64,000 bases of DNA from Arthrobacter sp. SW1 (GCF_001766675.1 NZ_MJLT01000009.1:1-64000); one strand, 5' to 3'; shown: positions 24,656 through 33,501, numbered from the stretch's first letter. Translations and numbers: made by a program. Notes: generated from the letters alone by a model not told the origin.

Positions 24656-25453
24656 CTAAGGTGCGGGCGGGGGGTGCCTTGGGGAAGACTGTGGCGTTTG
24701 GCGACGGGAGTTGGCGTTGGCTGATCGTGGAATCTGGGGCACAAGAAATCGGGTATAGGCATTCAGATGAATCGCTTGGAGGCCACCAACAACCGACAAC
24801 GGAATCAAGTAGTAAGAAAAGTCTCCATCAATGATAAAGAAGTCATCGATTTCGTTCGGACCATAGATAGTACGGCCATGGCGCGCCGTCGAGAGGTACA
24901 CCTTCCACGAATTGCCGCTACGCGTGGTCGTCGTCTTGACTTGAACCCTGCGGATTCGGGAATTGTCCAAAACCAAGAGATCATAGCGGCTAGGCTCCAG
25001 AGGCCACGAGACGTCGCTACCGCATAGGGTGAACCACGCCGCAGCTAAGAGGGATCCTGCTCGCCGGAGGTGCGCGACATCCATGGCCGTAATGGGCTCC
25101 GGCCCTTCGCCTTTAGCCAACTCAATCGTCAGGTGTGAGATGTCGATCCCTAGGCGCGTTGCATGCCCTTGCACCAGTACCATGTCAGCTTCCTTTAGGC
25201 GTAGTTCCCTTAGAACGCCCCGCCAATCGGTGGCCGCACTAATCGCTTCGCGTAACCTTTGCTCCGACCATCGGCGCCGCCCTGCGAAATGCTCATAGTC
25301 GGCCCCGATACGGTCGGCATGAGCACGCACTGACTGTATTGCGCTTGCGGAAGTCGCGATAAGACCGAGGCCGCGAAGAACGCCGCGCCAGGAGTTCGAG
25401 GAAATAACCGCTTCGCGAAGCTGGTCATCTGAGTAGCTGCGTCCCATGCTCAT
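24656..25453 (-). CDS. Putative PD-(D/E)XK-fold nuclease with two N-terminal repeats
   Basis: A 265-residue protein that is not a standard housekeeping gene. Residues 7-56 and 62-108 are two copies of one motif: S-[DE]-x-x-LREA-[VI] ... [SD]-WRGVLR ... R-[IL]-G-x-D ... H-[FL]; this resembles the helix-turn-helix-like repeats attached to homing and HNH nucleases. The C-terminal part has Asp158 in RYDLLVLD and Gln171-x-Lys173 in RVQVKTT, the D-x12-QxK form of the PD-(D/E)XK site seen in group I intron endonucleases such as I-Ssp6803I. Locally lower GC (25 of 60 bases at 24781-24840) and its place beside tRNA-Pro suggest transfer. No ribosome site is clear; ATG 25447 is an alternative start. Confidence 0.6.
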   Translation of the reverse strand: MSMGRSYSDDQLREAVISSNSWRGVLRGLGLIATSASAIQSVRAHADRIGADYEHFAGRRRWSEQRLREAISAATDWRGVLRELRLKEADMVLVQGHATRLGIDISHLTIELAKGEGPEPITAMDVAHLRRAGSLLAAAWFTLCGSDVSWPLEPSRYDLLVLDNSRIRRVQVKTTTTRSGNSWKVYLSTARHGRTIYGPNEIDDFFIIDGDFSYYLIPLSVVGGLQAIHLNAYTRFLVPQIPRSANANSRRQTPQSSPRHPPPAP

Positions 25454-25516
25454 GACGTCACGTTATCTGCCAGCTCGGACAATAAAGCTCACAGAGCTCA
25501 AACGGCAGAAACAGAA

Positions 25517-25547
25517 AATCCCCGACAAACCCTTCTTGTCAGGGATT
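25517..25547 (-). terminator. Terminator of tRNA-Pro
   Basis: Read on the minus strand, AATCCCTGACAA pairs with TTGTCGGGGATT (one G-T pair) around a 7-base loop, followed by TTTTCTG. It begins eight bases beyond the tRNA 3' end. Confidence 0.8.
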
Positions 25548-25554
25548 CTTGCGG

Positions 25555-25628
25555 TCGGGCTGACAGGATTTGAACCTGCGACCCCCTGACCCCCAGTCAG
25601 GTGCGCTACCAAGCTGCGCTACAGCCCG
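25555..25628 (-). tRNA. tRNA-Pro (anticodon GGG)
   Basis: The minus strand folds as a complete cloverleaf: acceptor arms CGGGCTG/CAGCCCG, D-arm GTAGCGCAGCTTGGTAGCGC, anticodon stem CCTGA/TCAGG with loop CTGGGGG (anticodon GGG, reading CCC and CCU), and a T-arm with GGTTCAAATCC. After discriminator A the genome reads CCG, so the terminal CCA is not fully encoded and must be added enzymatically. No second copy of its 3' end was seen nearby, so there is no sign of element insertion at this tRNA. Confidence 0.97.
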
Positions 25629-25679
25629 CCTTGCCTGACCGTTATCGCTGTTCGCGGCCGTTCAAGCAACGCGTATCAG

Positions 25680-25685
25680 CCTATA
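25680..25685 (-). promoter_or_regulatory. Possible -10 element for tRNA-Pro
   Basis: On the minus strand TATAGG lies about 52 bases upstream of the mature tRNA 5' end, allowing a short processed leader. No strong -35 match is present; this is a weak, position-based call. Confidence 0.25.
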
Positions 25686-25867
25686 CGAAAGCGGCCCGGA
25701 TGAGAAATCGAAGGTCCTCCGACACGCCGTGTCGCCACGCACCTAAAGCTGCGGTCAGGAACCGGCGAGCCACCTGCGGTTCAAACCCTGTTCAGTCGGC
25801 GTCGTTACGGTTCCGGAGCACCCCAATCCATACCACCCCAGTTCCCCCAACTCGAAAGGCTTCCCCT

Positions 25868-26644
25868 ATGGACCGCCGTCGTTTCTTCACTGCAGCTGCC
25901 GCCACCACCGCAGCCGCTTCGATCCCCCTGCTCACGGCCGGCACAGCGCAGGCCGCTTTCTCGGACACCGCGCAGGAGCAAAAGCTCACACGCCTCATGC
26001 TGGACGCGCTGAGCCGCGAGCTGGATGATCCGGGGACCGCCGCCGTCGTCGAGCCCTACATCCAGGACATCGGATTCAACTGGCAGCCGCCGGTGACGGG
26101 GCTGGAGAACATCGATTACATCGTTGCCTACGCTTTCGGGAACCGCGCCCCGGCTGGTGGCGGCGACCCGTCCAAGGTCCTGTACGAGCCCGGGCCTGTT
26201 AACGAAGCCCTCGCGGACACCATCGCCGCGGTCCGCGAGCAGAAGGATGTGCCGGTGTTTGCGCAGTGGGAGATCGCCCGATTCCTTGAAAGCAAGTACG
26301 GCATGGACCGCGTGGCGTCCATTGAGCCGGTGATCGGGGCGGATGGCACCATCACCTATCTCAGCACCGACGGCGTTGCCGCCCAGGTTGTTGCCCTCCG
26401 TGGAACATCGGGCACGGCCGGTGTGGTGGGTTTCCGCGACCATGTGAAGCGTTGCGTCCAGACCACCTGCGACCGCGGCATGGATGCCTTCGCACCGGCC
26501 GGCGTCCAGATGCCGGGCGAGTACGACACGCGGTCCGGCCAGCCGTGGACCCGCCGCCGCGACCTCTACTTGCTGCACGATATGTACGCCCAGTTCGCGG
26601 TGCTGCGCCAGAAGGCGATCACTGCGGCGTATCCGAACGGGTAG
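25868..26644 (+). CDS. Tat-exported protein of unknown function
   Basis: A 258-residue protein that opens with a twin-arginine signal (DRRRFFTAA at 2-10), a hydrophobic Ala-rich stretch and a probable cleavage site after AQA at residue 29. The mature part has no motif I recognise; it contains one cysteine pair (CVQTTC, possibly a disulfide or metal site) and an aromatic C-terminal helix. The start was chosen at ATG 25868, which begins the signal peptide and has GAAAGG about ten bases upstream. Convergent with the HNH gene, 28 bases apart. Export in folded form by Tat suggests a cofactor or pre-assembled state, but none is visible. Confidence 0.7.
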   Translation: MDRRRFFTAAAATTAAASIPLLTAGTAQAAFSDTAQEQKLTRLMLDALSRELDDPGTAAVVEPYIQDIGFNWQPPVTGLENIDYIVAYAFGNRAPAGGGDPSKVLYEPGPVNEALADTIAAVREQKDVPVFAQWEIARFLESKYGMDRVASIEPVIGADGTITYLSTDGVAAQVVALRGTSGTAGVVGFRDHVKRCVQTTCDRGMDAFAPAGVQMPGEYDTRSGQPWTRRRDLYLLHDMYAQFAVLRQKAITAAYPNG

Positions 26645-26672
26645 AACTGCACGGTCCAAGAGCGTTCCCGAT

Positions 26673-27917
26673 TCAGAAGGGCGGCGGCTTGTTGGTGGTG
26701 TTTCCCGGCGGATCAGCAGCCGTGGTTGCCGCTGGTGTGGGTGGCTTGTCTGTGTAGTTCCGGCCGGTGAGGCTGGTCCATTCCAGAGTTCCGTTGCCGG
26801 TTTGCTTGACGGCCCAGCGGCTGTGATGTTTGAGGACGTGGTGCCGGCGGCAGAGCCCGGCGAGGTTTCCGGTTTCGGTCGGTCCGCCGTGGGCGGCGTC
26901 ATGGGTGTGATCCAAGTCGAGGTCCCGGGCCGGGATACCGCAGCCGGGAAAACGGCAACGCGAATCCCGGGCAGTGAGCAGGCGCTTGAGGTCCTCACTC
27001 GGCCGGTACCTGTCCACCGCCAACACGGCACCGCTGACCGGATCAGTCAACACCCGGTTCCAGGCCGTGGCCTTGCCGGCGAGGTGCTTGGCGGTGGCGG
27101 GGTCAATCGGGTGCCGTCCGCTTAGCTCGGCCGAGGCGCGTTCACTGTTCCCATCTATCAGCGTGAGTACCGGGACGGTGACGTCCACCTGGGCCGTAAC
27201 CGCGGCCAAAAGTCCGTCCGGGGTGTCATGCCCCGTGGGTGCGCCGCCGAGCAGCAAGTCAGCAAACAAATCAGCCCGCAACTGGTCCATGGACCGGGGT
27301 TCCTGCACGGACGTGCCTGATTCACCGGAGGCCAGTTCCGTGTGCTTCTTGGCCATCTGAGTCAACCGATCGTGGATCCCGTACGCCACCACGGCGGGAA
27401 GGGTCGCAGCAAGTTCGGCCATGCCATCAGGCAACGGGTTCACCCGCACACACCGCCCCGCCACAGCCCGCTCATGCCGGACAGCCAAGGCCTCGGGGTG
27501 CACCCTTTCCGCTTCCCGGGCCGCGAGCCGCCGCAGACGGTTCGGCGCCTGCGACTCGGCACACGGAAGCACGGCCGCCTCGTAACCGGCCAAGGTCTCG
27601 GGGTCTTCCAGGGAGGTTCCGGCGTCCTGGATCACCCGCGCATGACTCAGGCTGATCCGCCCATCCGCCAAAGCATGGAACGTGGCCGGGAAACGGCCCA
27701 GCAACTCCAGGGCCTGGCCCATCTGGCGCTGCACCACCCGGTCGCTCATCCGCGTCGCAGTGGCGATCTCCGCCGCCACCGCACGCTGGGCCAACTCCAC
27801 CGCGCCCAAACCCGATGGCGAGGCACCAAAGCCAGGTCCGCCGTCGTCGGCCATCACCTCCGCGACCCGCGCCGCCACAGCAAGCGTGTACTCCCTAAAC
27901 GCCTGCAAACCCGCCAT
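26673..27917 (-). CDS. DUF222 / HNH endonuclease domain protein (13E12-repeat family)
   Basis: 414 residues: an N-terminal DUF222 helical domain (about 1-290) and a C-terminal HNH motif (CRFPGCGIPARDLDLDHTHD then LCRRHH), including the paired Cys and DHTH metal site. Family members occur in many copies per actinobacterial genome, vary between strains and are often mobile-associated, yet their biological role is not established. ATG 27917 (or GTG 27920) starts the frame, but the product seems to lack the usual N-terminus: a separate 35-codon frame immediately upstream ends with TGATG across this start. See the entry at 27917-28024. Confidence 0.8.
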   Translation of the reverse strand: MAGLQAFREYTLAVAARVAEVMADDGGPGFGASPSGLGAVELAQRAVAAEIATATRMSDRVVQRQMGQALELLGRFPATFHALADGRISLSHARVIQDAGTSLEDPETLAGYEAAVLPCAESQAPNRLRRLAAREAERVHPEALAVRHERAVAGRCVRVNPLPDGMAELAATLPAVVAYGIHDRLTQMAKKHTELASGESGTSVQEPRSMDQLRADLFADLLLGGAPTGHDTPDGLLAAVTAQVDVTVPVLTLIDGNSERASAELSGRHPIDPATAKHLAGKATAWNRVLTDPVSGAVLAVDRYRPSEDLKRLLTARDSRCRFPGCGIPARDLDLDHTHDAAHGGPTETGNLAGLCRRHHVLKHHSRWAVKQTGNGTLEWTSLTGRNYTDKPPTPAATTAADPPGNTTNKPPPF

Positions 27918-28024
27918 CACAGCCTGTCCTGCAACGTGGAGACCAAATTGTCCAAGGCCACGGCAGGATCAAACACCGCATCACCCTGCGGCGGTGCGTC
28001 CTCCAAAACCCCAGTGGCCTCCAT
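27917..28024 (-). pseudogene. Out-of-frame 35-codon leader, possible detached N-terminus of the HNH protein
   Basis: ATG at 28024 opens a short frame (product begins MEATGVLEDAPPQGDAVFDP and ends LVSTLQDRL) whose TGA overlaps the HNH ATG as TGATG. The peptide looks like a plausible N-terminal extension of a DUF222 protein displaced by one base, so either a frameshift has split the gene or the short frame is a coupling leader. No strong ribosome site precedes it. Confidence 0.35.
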
Positions 28025-28086
28025 AAACCCATCCAAGCAGCAGGGTCAGACATTTTCAGGCCACCGCAAAACCACCCCAAAACAAA

Positions 28087-28119
28087 ACGGCGCGCCTCCC
28101 ACAAAGGGAGGCGCGCCGT
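28087..28119 (-). terminator. Terminator of the parA-der operon
   Basis: A perfect 14-base stem, ACGGCGCGCCTCCC (28087-28100) and GGGAGGCGCGCCGT (28106-28119), loop ACAAA. It starts 20 bases beyond the der stop and is followed on the minus strand by TTTTGTTTTGG. Confidence 0.85.
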
Positions 28120-28138
28120 CGAGCGCTAAACCAAGAAA

Positions 28139-29689
28139 CTACTTCTTCCGTCCGCGCTTCTCGCGGACCCGCATGCTGACCTCGATGGGCGTTCCTTCGA
28201 AGCCGAAGGTTTCGCGCAGGCGGCGGGTGATGAAGCGGCGGTATCCGGGATCCAGGAAGCCGGTGGTGAACAGCACGAACTTCGGCGGGCGGCTGGAGGC
28301 CTGGGTGCCGAAGAGGATGCGGGGCTGCTTGCCGCCGCGGACCGGATGCGGATGCGCTGCCACGAGCTCGCCCAGGAAGGCGTTCAGGCGGCCGGTGGGG
28401 ATGCGCTTATCCCAACTCTCCAGGGCCTTGTCCAGTGCAGGCACCAGGCGGTCCTTGTGCCAGCCGGTCTTAGCCGAGATGTTGACGCGCGGCGCCCACT
28501 CCACGTGTGCCAGGTCCTGCTCGATCTCGCGCTCCAGGTAGCGGCGGCGTTCGTCGTCCAGCAGGTCCCACTTGTTGAACGCGAGCACCAGCGCACGGCC
28601 GGATTCGATGGCCAGCTGCAGGATGCGGACGTCCTGTTCGCTGAGCACTTCGTCCACGGCGAGGAGCACGACGGCGACCTCCGCCTTTTCGAGGGCGGCC
28701 TGCGTCCGCAGGGAGGCGTAGAAGTCGGCGCCCTGCGCCATGTGCTGGCGGCGGCGGATACCGGCGGTGTCCACGAAGCGCCAGGTGCGGCCGCCGAGCT
28801 CGATGAACTCGTCCACGGGATCGCGGGTGGTGCCTGCGAGGTTGTCGACGACGACGCGTTCGGAACCTGCGAGCTTGTTCAGCAGCGAGGACTTACCCAC
28901 GTTCGGGCGGCCGATGAGCGCGATGCGGCGCGGACCGCCGGAACGGTCGACGCTCTCCACCTCGGAGTACTCCGGAAGGGTCTCGACCACCTTGTCCAGG
29001 AGGTCGGCCACGCCACGGCCGTGCAGTGCGGACACCGGGTACGGCTCACCGAAGCCAAGGCCCCAGAGCACGGCGGATTCGGCTTCCTGCGCGAAGTCGT
29101 CCACCTTGTTGGCCACCAGGATGACCGGCTTCTTGGACTTGCGCAGCATCTTCATGACGCCCTCGTCCGTGGCAGTGGCGCCAACGGCGGAGTCCACCAC
29201 GAACAGCACGGCGTCGGCCAGCTCAACGGCCATCTCGGCCTGCTCGGCGACGCGGGCATGGATGCCCTTGGCGTCGTGCTCCCATCCGCCGGTGTCCACC
29301 AGCGTGAAGTTCTGGCCGTTCCAGCTGGCCGAGTACATGACGCGGTCGCGGGTCACGCCGGGAACGTCCTCGACGACGGCCTCGCGCCGGCCGAGGATAC
29401 GGTTCACCAGAGTGGACTTGCCCACGTTCGGGCGGCCGATGATGGCCAGCACCGGGTCCAGCTTGAGCGGGCCATCTTCGCCTTCGTCATCGTAGAGTCC
29501 GTCGAGGAGGGCGGCATCGTCCTCGTCGAGTTCGTAGTCTTCCAGGCCGGCACGGAGCGAGGCGGCGCGGAGATCGGCCTCCTCGTCGTCAAGGGCGGCG
29601 AGGTTCTCCGCCACCTGGTCGGTGCCGGTGGGCGTGTATTCGTCGTCGCCGGCTCCGTAGGCGCCGGATTTTTGAGTCGTATCGCTCAT
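28139..29689 (-). CDS. der: Ribosome biogenesis GTPase Der (EngA)
   Basis: Double-GTPase needed for 50S ribosome maturation. Two GRPNVGKS[ST] P-loops at 85-93 and 260-268 mark the tandem G domains, each followed by DTGG/DTAG-type switches and NKxD motifs (NKVD, NKWD); a KH-like domain ends the 516 residues. An acidic N-terminal extension of about 78 residues, absent from the E. coli protein, is common in Actinobacteria. ATG 29689 overlaps the plsC stop by four bases. It is the last gene of the minus-strand run beginning with parA at 36025. Confidence 0.95.
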   Translation of the reverse strand: MSDTTQKSGAYGAGDDEYTPTGTDQVAENLAALDDEEADLRAASLRAGLEDYELDEDDAALLDGLYDDEGEDGPLKLDPVLAIIGRPNVGKSTLVNRILGRREAVVEDVPGVTRDRVMYSASWNGQNFTLVDTGGWEHDAKGIHARVAEQAEMAVELADAVLFVVDSAVGATATDEGVMKMLRKSKKPVILVANKVDDFAQEAESAVLWGLGFGEPYPVSALHGRGVADLLDKVVETLPEYSEVESVDRSGGPRRIALIGRPNVGKSSLLNKLAGSERVVVDNLAGTTRDPVDEFIELGGRTWRFVDTAGIRRRQHMAQGADFYASLRTQAALEKAEVAVVLLAVDEVLSEQDVRILQLAIESGRALVLAFNKWDLLDDERRRYLEREIEQDLAHVEWAPRVNISAKTGWHKDRLVPALDKALESWDKRIPTGRLNAFLGELVAAHPHPVRGGKQPRILFGTQASSRPPKFVLFTTGFLDPGYRRFITRRLRETFGFEGTPIEVSMRVREKRGRKK

Positions 29690-30393
29690 TGCACTTTCCT
29701 TAGTGGTGGTATGTGGGGAAGGGCCTGTCCAGTGACGGCCACGCTGTCCCGGATATGTCCGGCCAGCGCGGCCTGGATCTCGGCCGCCGCCCTGTCCATT
29801 GAAACACGACCGGACTCGCCGGCCCGGCGGCTCACGCACAGCGGGGCACCGAAGCTGACGGACAGCCTCCGGCGCAGCTTCGGGATCGAGTCGCGGTGTT
29901 CGGCGCCGCTGCGGGTACCGAGGATCGCGACCGGAACCACCGTGGCTCCGGTGGTCAGCGCGAGCCAGGCGACCCCGTTGGCAATGCTTTCGGCTGAGCC
30001 GCTCCCCCGCGTCCCTTCAGGCAGGATCCCGACGCAACGGCCGGCGTCGAGCAGCCCCTTGCCCGCCTGCAGGGCGGCGCGGTCGCCGGAGCGGTCCACC
30101 GGGATCTGGCCGGAAGCGCGCAGCACCCGCCCCAGGAACCCCGTGAACATCTCCTTCTTGACCAGGATGTGCATGGGCCTCGGGGCGGCGCCGAACATCA
30201 CCGGCCCGTCCAGGTAGCTGATGTGGTTGCCGGCGAAGATCACCGGGCCTGCCTTGGGGACGTTGGAGCGGCCGCGCACGCTGGTCTTGTACAGCACGTG
30301 GTCCAGGATGAAGCCGACGGGCCGGCTCCACAGCATGGTCCACGGCGCCGGCAAAGTGCCCGCAGCGCCCGCGCGTGGGGAACGGTCAGTCAC
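29686..30393 (-). CDS. 1-acyl-sn-glycerol-3-phosphate acyltransferase (PlsC family), second copy
   Basis: A 235-residue membrane-associated acyltransferase with NHISYLD (the NHx4D motif) and PEGTRGS (the acceptor motif) separated by the usual distance. It differs considerably from the copy at 1740-2453. It is embedded between cmk and der: its start overlaps the cmk stop by eight bases and its stop overlaps the der start by four, so it is expressed with the chromosome-segregation and ribosome genes. This constitutive setting suggests it is the housekeeping lysophosphatidate acyltransferase; that is inference. Confidence 0.85.
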   Translation of the reverse strand: MTDRSPRAGAAGTLPAPWTMLWSRPVGFILDHVLYKTSVRGRSNVPKAGPVIFAGNHISYLDGPVMFGAAPRPMHILVKKEMFTGFLGRVLRASGQIPVDRSGDRAALQAGKGLLDAGRCVGILPEGTRGSGSAESIANGVAWLALTTGATVVPVAILGTRSGAEHRDSIPKLRRRLSVSFGAPLCVSRRAGESGRVSMDRAAAEIQAALAGHIRDSVAVTGQALPHIPPLRKVQ

Positions 30394-31099
30394 CGTAGAT
30401 GACCTTGGCCACGATCTCCAGCGCCGTGTCCACGGTCTGCTCGAAATCCAGGTCCGAGGAGTCCAGGGTGACCACGCCGTCGGCCGCGCGGGTGAAGTTC
30501 ACCACGGTGGAGTCCTTTGCATCGCGCTGGATCACCTGGGCGGCGAGTTCTTCCTGGCTCTGCGTGCCGCCCAGCTGGATGCCGCGGCGGCGCAGCCGGG
30601 CCTCCTCACTGGCGGTCAGCAGCATGCGGACTTCGGCGTTGGGCGCGACGACGGTGGTGATGTCCCGGCCTTCGACCACCATGCGGTGGTGGTGCTGGTC
30701 GATGAGCTCGCGCTGCCGGCGGATCAGTTCGTTCCGGGCGCCCATGGTGGTGGCGACGGCACTGACCGAGGAAGAGATCCGCGGTTCGCGGATATCCTCG
30801 GTGATGTCGACGCCGCCAACGGCCACGTACTCGTGGTTGGGGCTGGTGCTCTGCTCCAGCGGCAGGTCCTCGGCGGCCTGTTCGACGGCGGCGGCGTCCG
30901 TCAGGTCCACGCCGGTCTTGAGGCAGTGCCAGGTGAGCGCGCGGTACATCGCGCCAGTGTCCAGGTAGGCGAGCTTGAGGCGGCGGGCCACTTCCTTGCT
31001 CACGCTGGACTTGCCCGAACCGGACGGGCCGTCGATGGCGACCACCAGCGGCTTTCCGGGACGGACAACGGTTTCAGGGCCAAAAAGTTCACGTGTCAT
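30386..31099 (-). CDS. cmk: Cytidylate kinase
   Basis: Phosphorylates CMP and dCMP with ATP, recycling pyrimidine nucleotides. The 237-residue protein shows the P-loop GPSGSGKSSVSKE near residue 24, the DTGAMYRA NMP-binding segment and the VEGRDITTVV stretch typical of bacterial Cmk. ATG 31099 shares a base with the tyrA stop (TAATG), giving tight coupling. In-frame sequence continues upstream within tyrA without being part of this gene. Confidence 0.95.
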   Translation of the reverse strand: MTRELFGPETVVRPGKPLVVAIDGPSGSGKSSVSKEVARRLKLAYLDTGAMYRALTWHCLKTGVDLTDAAAVEQAAEDLPLEQSTSPNHEYVAVGGVDITEDIREPRISSSVSAVATTMGARNELIRRQRELIDQHHHRMVVEGRDITTVVAPNAEVRMLLTASEEARLRRRGIQLGGTQSQEELAAQVIQRDAKDSTVVNFTRAADGVVTLDSSDLDFEQTVDTALEIVAKVIYGD

Positions 31100-32211
31100 T
31101 ACTGGAGTACCCGCCATCCACGGTCGCTGAGGGCTTCTACAAGGAGGTCGTGCTTGTTCGGCAGGACGGACAGCTCCACCATGCCGACGTTCTGCCCGGA
31201 CGAGTGGTCCAGGCGGAGGTCTTCGACGTTGACGCCGATCTCGCCGATTTCGGTGAGGAGCCGCGCGATCTGGCCGGGCTTGTCGTCCACCAGGACAGTC
31301 AGCCAGGAGTAGGCCTGCGGCGGGCCACCGTGCTTGCCCGGGATACGGGCCTGTCCGGCGTTGCCCTCGCTGATCAGCTGGGCCAGGTCCAGGCGGGCGC
31401 CCGGTGCCAGCGGATCTTCGAGGGTGCCGATGAGCCGGTTCAGGTCCTCGCGCACGCCATGCAGGATCTCCACGATCCTGCCCGCGTTGCCGCCCAGGAT
31501 CTGCACCCAGAGGGTGGGGTCGCTGGCGGCGATGCGGGTGGTGTCGCGCAGGCCGTTGCCCGCGAGGGACAGTGCATGCAGCGGGGTTCCCTGCAGGCGG
31601 CTGGCCAGCAGGGAGGACATGATCTGCGGCAGGTGGGACACCAGCGCCACGGCTTCGTCGTGTTCCTCGGCGGTGAACTGGGTAACGAACGCGCCCAGGT
31701 CCCCGGCCAGGGAGCGCGCAGTCTGCACCGCCTCCGCGCTGCTCTCTTCCGCCGGGCAGATGACCCACGGCATGGAGGTGAACAGCTCGCCGCGGGCAGC
31801 AACCGGTCCGGACTTTTCACGTCCGGCCATCGGGTGCGTGCCCACGTAGCGGGACATGTCCACGCCGCGGCTGCGCAGCTCGGCCTGGATGCCTGCCTTC
31901 ACGCTGGCGATATCGACCACCACCGCGCCGGGGTACTCGCCCAGGGCGCGTTCGACGACGTCGGCCGTCACGTCCGGCGGCGCGGCCACCACCACGAGGC
32001 GGGGTCCGCCGTCGGGCTCTAGTTCATCGAGCGGCCGGCCGGCCCCGATGTCCACGGCGACCGCCTGGTTGGTGGGCGACGGGTCCGAAAGGTACACCGG
32101 CACGCCGCGGCCGCGCAGGCCCAGGCCGATGCTGGCACCGAGCAGGCCCGTGCCGAAAATGACCACCGGCCCGTCCAGGTGACCGCGGCCGTGCGAGTGG
32201 AATGCCGACAT
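31099..32211 (-). CDS. tyrA: Prephenate dehydrogenase with ACT domain
   Basis: Oxidative decarboxylation of prephenate to 4-hydroxyphenylpyruvate, the tyrosine branch of aromatic synthesis. N-terminal Rossmann loop FGTGLLGASIGLG (about 19-31), then the catalytic THPMAGREKSG segment (His and Arg for prephenate), and a C-terminal ACT domain (about 295-370) that usually gives feedback control by tyrosine. 370 residues. It starts three bases after the rluB stop. Its presence inside the scp-der operon is a lineage feature of Arthrobacter relatives, inferred from memory; aroG is elsewhere in the window. Confidence 0.95.
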   Translation of the reverse strand: MSAFHSHGRGHLDGPVVIFGTGLLGASIGLGLRGRGVPVYLSDPSPTNQAVAVDIGAGRPLDELEPDGGPRLVVVAAPPDVTADVVERALGEYPGAVVVDIASVKAGIQAELRSRGVDMSRYVGTHPMAGREKSGPVAARGELFTSMPWVICPAEESSAEAVQTARSLAGDLGAFVTQFTAEEHDEAVALVSHLPQIMSSLLASRLQGTPLHALSLAGNGLRDTTRIAASDPTLWVQILGGNAGRIVEILHGVREDLNRLIGTLEDPLAPGARLDLAQLISEGNAGQARIPGKHGGPPQAYSWLTVLVDDKPGQIARLLTEIGEIGVNVEDLRLDHSSGQNVGMVELSVLPNKHDLLVEALSDRGWRVLQ

Positions 32212-32214
32212 GCC

Positions 32215-33411
32215 TTAGAGCCCCACCGATGCCAGGAGGTGGCCGATTTCCTGCTTGCCGAGGTTGCGGATGCTGCCCTGGCGCTGGTCGCCCAGGCCGA
32301 TGGGACCGATCTTGACGCGCACCAGGCGCTGGACGGGGAAGCCGACGGCGTCGAACATGCGGCGCACGATGCGGTTCTTGCCCGAGTGCAGCACCACTTC
32401 GATCAGCACGTAGCCGGGGGTGGAGTCCACCAGGCGGAAGGAGTCGACGGCGGCAATGCCGTCTTCGAGCTCGACGCCGGCCTTCAGCTTGGCGCCGATG
32501 CCGTGCGGGAACGGTGCGCGCACCTGGACCAGGTACGTCTTGGGCACCTCGTAGGAAGGGTGCGTCAGGCGGTTGGCGAGTTCGCCGTCGTTGGTCAGCA
32601 GCAGCAGGCCCTCGGTGGCGACATCCAGGCGTCCCACATGGAAGAGGCGTTCGCCGCGGGTCTTGCTGCTCTTGAGGAAGTCGCTGATGCACGGACGGCC
32701 CTCGGGGTCTTCCATGGTGGAGACAACGCCCTTGGGCTTGTTGAAGACCATGTAGAGCAGGTTTTCGTCCAGCTGGATGCGGATGCCGTCCACGTGGATC
32801 ACGGCCGTCTTGGGGTCAACGCGCATGCCGAGTTCGGTGGTGACCTGGCCGTTGACTTCGACTCGGCCTTCGAGGATCAGCTCCTCGCAGACGCGGCGGG
32901 ATGCCACGCCGGCCTGGGCCATGACCTTCTGCAGGCGCACGCCGTCGGAATCATGCTGGTCCGACTGCGGGACGTTGCCCTTGGGGCCGCGCGTGGTGCG
33001 GACCGGGCCGAGGTTCCGGCCGAAGCGTTCGCTGCCGAAGGCGCGGGTGCCTGCGGGCTTGCCGGACTTGGCTTTCGGCGCGCCCGGGGTACCGGGAGCC
33101 TTGCCGCTGCCGGGCTTGTTGGAGCCGGGCTTCCGGAAGGTCTTACCACCGGAGGCCTTGCCCGAGGCTGGCTTGCCCGCAGAGGCGCTGCGCTTGCCGA
33201 AATCGGCAGCCGTGGTGGGGTTGTCGGGGTCGAAGGGGCGGTCCTCGCGGGGACGGGACGGCCTGGACTGGCCTCCGCCGAAGCCGCGCTTGCCTGCGCC
33301 CGAAGCACCGCCGCGGCTGCTGCCGAAGCCGCCGCTGCGTCCGGCGCCGCTTCCGCCGCCGTTGCGTCCCGATCCGTTACGTGGTGAACCCTGGCGTCCC
33401 GCCTGTGTCAT
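32215..33411 (-). CDS. Pseudouridine synthase RluB-type with long disordered N-terminus
   Basis: Isomerises uridine in 23S rRNA. The catalytic part has an S4 RNA-binding domain (RLQKVMAQAGVASRRVCEEL) and the RsuA/RluB signature GRLDVATEGLLLLTNDG with its nucleophilic Asp. Residues 1 to about 150 are low-complexity Gly/Ser/Arg/Lys/Pro (RSGGFGSSRGG, GKPASGKASGGK), much longer than E. coli RluB; such tails occur in actinobacterial homologues and may bind rRNA. 398 residues; AAAGGA lies six bases before the ATG at 33411. It follows scpB after 90 bases with two small hairpins. Confidence 0.9.
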   Translation of the reverse strand: MTQAGRQGSPRNGSGRNGGGSGAGRSGGFGSSRGGASGAGKRGFGGGQSRPSRPREDRPFDPDNPTTAADFGKRSASAGKPASGKASGGKTFRKPGSNKPGSGKAPGTPGAPKAKSGKPAGTRAFGSERFGRNLGPVRTTRGPKGNVPQSDQHDSDGVRLQKVMAQAGVASRRVCEELILEGRVEVNGQVTTELGMRVDPKTAVIHVDGIRIQLDENLLYMVFNKPKGVVSTMEDPEGRPCISDFLKSSKTRGERLFHVGRLDVATEGLLLLTNDGELANRLTHPSYEVPKTYLVQVRAPFPHGIGAKLKAGVELEDGIAAVDSFRLVDSTPGYVLIEVVLHSGKNRIVRRMFDAVGFPVQRLVRVKIGPIGLGDQRQGSIRNLGKQEIGHLLASVGL

Positions 33412-33430
33412 GACCCGTCCTTTTGTTATG

Positions 33431-33470
33431 GGCCGGCCGCTGTGGCCGGCCGGGCAGATTGGCTCTGCCC
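33431..33470. other. Two hairpins in the scpB-rluB gap
   Basis: GGCCGGCC-GCTGT-GGCCGGCC (33431-33451) is followed by GGGCAG-N7-CTGCCC (33452-33470). They occupy the only sizeable gap in the parA-der run and may adjust mRNA processing or partial termination between the scp and rluB parts. Confidence 0.4.
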
Positions 33471-33501
33471 ACTGTGTTTAATTCTGCCTTGCGATGAGCG
33501 C

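Noticed and set aside
25454..25628. Genomic island inserted at tRNA-Pro
   Set aside because: No integrase and no second copy of the tRNA 3' end were found on either side; only the nuclease-like gene itself looks acquired.
25770..25795. Second tRNA suggested by GGTTCAAACCC
   Set aside because: No acceptor or anticodon stem can be formed around this T-loop-like stretch.
28346..30217. 623-codon open frame on the plus strand
   Set aside because: Antisense to der and plsC, both with complete motifs.
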